64,000 nucleotides of DNA, from positions 1,860,001 through 1,924,000 of the forward strand of contig NZ_CP012264.1 of NCBI RefSeq assembly GCF_001277255.1, read 5' to 3'. Below are positions 63,462-64,000 of the stretch, piece by piece. The translations under genes were made by a program, and so were the position numbers. Numbering within the stretch: position 1 is the stretch's first letter; every line of letters begins with the position of its first letter. Below the pieces are notes generated by a model. That model made no database searches. It saw only the letters and a program-made list of their open reading frames with translations, and was not told where the DNA came from. This DNA is from Cronobacter condimenti 1330 (lineage in GTDB: Bacteria; Pseudomonadota; Gammaproteobacteria; Enterobacterales; Enterobacteriaceae).

Positions 63462-64000
63462 TCAATAGTGCGCTGCGCCAGCCAGTTGCTGACGGATGAA
63501 TTGGGTGGTGAGCGTTCTGGCAATCTCCAGGTTAAACGGCTTGCCGCTCAGCGCCGCGCGCAGCCACAGGCCATCAATCAGCGAGGCCAGACCATGCGCC
63601 GCCAGTCGCGCCTGTTCGCGCGGCAATTCACGACGAAACTCAGCGGCGAGGGTGGAAAACAGCCGGCGGCTGCTGACGCGCTCCAGACGGCCAAGCTGCG
63701 GTTGATGCATGCTACTGGCCCAGAAATCGAGCCAGGCTTTCATCGCTGCGCTGTGCACCTGGGTGTCGTCAAAGTTACCTTCGACTATCGCAAGCAGGCG
63801 CGCCTCGGTGCTGGCCTGCGTCAGCGGCTTAAGCCTGGCGGCGACGGCGTCGCGCAACTGCCGGGTAATGTCGCGCATGGTCGCTTCCAGCAGACCGTTT
63901 TTGTCTTTGAAGTAGTGGCTGATTATCCCGGCCGATACGCCCGCGCGGCGCGCAATCTGCGCGATAGTGGCGTCGTTGATCCCGACGTCATTGATGGTGC
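63462..64000 (-). CDS. betI: BetI, choline-responsive TetR repressor, 5' end cut by window edge
   Basis: The frame runs from the right edge of the window to 63462; an ATG at 63878 is internal. About 178 residues are visible. They include the helix-turn-helix I-A-Q-I-A-R-R-A-G-V-S-A-G-I-I-S-H-Y-F and the BetI-specific C-terminal region (M-K-A-W-L-D-F-W-A-S-S-M-H-Q-P). About 17 N-terminal residues are missing. BetI represses bet genes without choline. Confidence 0.95.
   Translation of the reverse strand, partial: TINDVGINDATIAQIARRAGVSAGIISHYFKDKNGLLEATMRDITRQLRDAVAARLKPLTQASTEARLLAIVEGNFDDTQVHSAAMKAWLDFWASSMHQPQLGRLERVSSRRLFSTLAAEFRRELPREQARLAAHGLASLIDGLWLRAALSGKPFNLEIARTLTTQFIRQQLAGAAHY

Overview
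The window is a 64 kb piece of an enterobacterial chromosome. The suf operon with its Fur box, lpp, pykF, the ydiK-ydiJ-ydiI block, the small RNA rprA and the formate hydrogenlyase genes all match Escherichia coli closely at protein level. Gene order and some accessory content differ from E. coli, and GC content is fairly high. A Cronobacter-like genus fits, but that assignment is an inference and nothing here proves it.

Layout. 1-3606: the 3' part of a GPH-family sugar symporter and a cytoplasmic GH3 glycosidase. 3607-18100: conserved core with rprA, ydiK, ydiJ, menI (ydiI), sufABCDSE, ldtE, lpp and pykF. 18100-28190: an accessory surface locus with an AT-rich leader, a TibC/Aah-type protein heptosyltransferase and a 2664-residue AIDA-type autotransporter. 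The autotransporter passenger carries four tandem 813-bp super-repeats. 28190-30560: a broken puuA remnant followed by an intact putrescine importer puuP. 30577-53674: a continuous formate hydrogenlyase (FHL) island. 53684-56107: a divergent LysR/MFS pair. 56108-60208: small unknown proteins, an IraP-like protein, a GFA-family protein, and an MBL-fold hydrolase divergent from a LysR regulator. 60271-64000: betA, betB and the start-truncated betI of the glycine betaine pathway.

The FHL island is the most notable region. It contains fhlA, hypEDCBA (minus strand), hycABCDEFGHI, a small unknown gene, hydN, a cysteine-type fdhF, hypF, a NiCoT nickel permease and a second, selenocysteine-type fdhF. 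Formate is oxidised by FdhF. Electrons pass through the HycB and HycF ferredoxin-like subunits to the HycE/HycG [NiFe] hydrogenase, which is anchored by HycC/HycD. HypA-F build the NiFe(CN)2CO site and HycI trims HycE. FhlA and sigma-54 control the locus, and sigma-54 -24/-12 elements are visible before hypA, hycA and the Sec-type fdhF. The Sec-type gene has an in-frame TGA at codon 140 followed by a textbook bacterial SECIS hairpin. The paralogue has TGC at the same codon and has lost the hairpin. The island therefore appears able to assemble FHL with a selenium-dependent or a selenium-independent formate dehydrogenase, and it brings its own nickel importer.
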